DNA of 6,936 nt from DSWT01 sp049975385 (lineage in GTDB: Bacteria; Chloroflexota; Anaerolineae; B4-G1; SLSP01). Where the stretch lies: the NCBI GenBank assembly GCA_049975385.1, contig JBNGDO010000200.1, positions 1-6,936 of the forward strand. The letters run 5' to 3'. A program made the position numbers and the translations under genes. Positions 6,171 to 6,936 of the stretch are shown in pieces. Numbering within the stretch: the first letter of the stretch is position 1; the number at the start of each line of letters is the position of its first letter. The notes below the pieces were generated by a model, which saw only the letters and a list, made by a program, of their open reading frames with translations, was not told the DNA's origin and did no database searches.

Positions 6171-6878
6171 ATGGAACACAAAGTCGACGTGCTTTTACAG
6201 GAGCGTTTGCAGCGGTCGCACGCTTTCCTATCCCGGCAGGGATTCTATCCTGTGGCCGTCTCCTCGGCGCTCTGCGCTGGACTCTACGTCACGCGCGTTG
6301 TCATCGGGCGCACGTGGGACTTCTACTCGATGCTGTGGAACCTGTTCCTGGCGTGGATTCCCTATCTGAGTAGCGTCTGGGCCATGCATCTACACGAGAA
6401 ACACCCGCGTCGCTGGTGGACATTGCTGATTCCCTTTGCTATTACGTTGGCCTTCTTTCCAAACGCGCCGTACATTGTCACCGATTTTCTGCACCTGGGA
6501 GGGCGTCCCACCATCCCGCTCTGGTTCGACATCGGCATGCTGGCGGCCTTTGCCTGGACCGGTATCATTCTGGGTATCTACGCGCTCAAGCTATTGCAGG
6601 AGATCGTCAGAACCTGGGTGGGGCGTTGGCTAAGTTGGGGGGTTGTGCTGGTCGTTTTGGGATTGAGTGGTATGGGCGTCTACCTGGGCCGCTTCCTGCG
6701 CTGGAACAGTTGGGACCTCATCCTGCAACCCAGAGCCATTCTCTACGATATTGCAGTGCGTCTACGCTACCCCTTCGGCCATCTGAGCACCTACGGCGTA
6801 ACGTTGATGTTTGCGGCGCTGATGTTCGTGTGCTATCTTGCGCTCACGGCAGGGCCAAAGCCTAAACCGCGCGAGTAG
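6171..6878 (+). CDS. DUF1361 family integral membrane protein
   Basis: This 235-residue protein has about six hydrophobic helices (roughly 26-46, 55-73, 84-104, 118-142, 156-176 and 207-227) and no enzymatic signature. It matches the DUF1361 family (PF07099) by the motifs NLFLAWIPY (57-65), FFPNAPYIVTDFLHL (95-109) and GVYLGRFLRWNSWD (169-182). The charged and aromatic residues in these loops are the conserved core and may line a substrate site near the membrane face. The function is not known. It starts six bases after the upstream stop with no clear ribosome binding site, so it probably depends on translational coupling to the pRiA4b ORF-3 gene. The C-terminus is a short basic, proline-rich tail. 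The protein is complete in this window. Confidence 0.9.
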   Translation: MEHKVDVLLQERLQRSHAFLSRQGFYPVAVSSALCAGLYVTRVVIGRTWDFYSMLWNLFLAWIPYLSSVWAMHLHEKHPRRWWTLLIPFAITLAFFPNAPYIVTDFLHLGGRPTIPLWFDIGMLAAFAWTGIILGIYALKLLQEIVRTWVGRWLSWGVVLVVLGLSGMGVYLGRFLRWNSWDLILQPRAILYDIAVRLRYPFGHLSTYGVTLMFAALMFVCYLALTAGPKPKPRE

Positions 6879-6879
6879 C

Positions 6880-6903
6880 CGCGATTTCCATTTCCATATC
6901 GCG
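6880..6903. repeat. Small inverted repeat after the DUF1361 gene
   Basis: CGCGAT (6880-6885) and ATCGCG (6898-6903) can form a 6-bp stem around a 12-base loop that contains a doubled ATTTCC. It begins one base after the stop codon. No T-run follows, so it is a weak candidate for a terminator or mRNA 3'-end stabiliser. Confidence 0.4.
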
Positions 6904-6909
6904 CCAACT

Positions 6910-6933
6910 GGGGGGTGGGGGTTGGGGGGCGGG
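6910..6933 (+). other. G-rich tract with G-quadruplex potential
   Basis: Four G-runs of 6, 5, 6 and 3 bases are separated by T, TT and C. This meets the usual quadruplex rule with very short loops, a combination that favours a stable parallel fold in the + strand and its transcript. It lies 31 bases after the last gene and almost at the window edge, so what follows is unknown. It could act in transcription termination or pausing, or be an assembly-prone homopolymer region. Confidence 0.65.
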
Positions 6934-6936
6934 CAC

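Overview
The window reads as an ordinary bacterial chromosomal segment of moderate GC content. All six well-supported genes lie on the + strand. The gene mix is a histidine kinase with an N-terminal seven-helix membrane sensor, a PAS-rich soluble kinase, a lone receiver protein, a pRiA4b ORF-3 family protein and a DUF1361 membrane protein. Together with short intergenic heptamer repeats, this fits Chloroflexota or a similar environmental lineage. That assignment is inference from gene content; no rRNA or other marker gene is present.

Layout. Bases 1-105 are a non-coding leader with a heptamer repeat and a good promoter placed so that transcription could begin at the start codon of the first gene. 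Bases 106-957 encode a class I SAM-dependent methyltransferase. After 20 bases comes a stand-alone CheY-like receiver (978-1349). Bases 1350-1709 hold no convincing intact gene; they carry a strong inverted repeat (1516-1556) and stretches that look like the remains of a frameshifted coding sequence. Bases 1710-3773 encode a soluble multi-PAS histidine kinase. Three bases later a membrane-bound 7TM-PAS histidine kinase follows (3777-5549). A 42-base gap with a second heptamer repeat separates it from a pRiA4b ORF-3 family protein (5592-6164) and a DUF1361 membrane protein (6171-6878). The window ends in a small inverted repeat and a very G-rich tract able to form a G-quadruplex.

How it may work together. 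Both kinases have complete catalytic motifs but no receiver domain. The nearby receiver has all phosphorylation residues but no output domain. The simplest reading is a branched phosphorelay in which a cytoplasmic and a membrane sensor feed one diffusible receiver, with output elsewhere in the genome. The kinases have different H-box types, so they are probably not recent duplicates of each other. The methyltransferase may be co-transcribed with the receiver, but its substrate cannot be read from sequence. The last two genes form a separate tight pair of unknown function. I found no clearly new multi-gene system; the points most worth following are the two-kinase/one-receiver arrangement, the structured and possibly decayed gap at 1350-1709, and the likely leaderless first gene.
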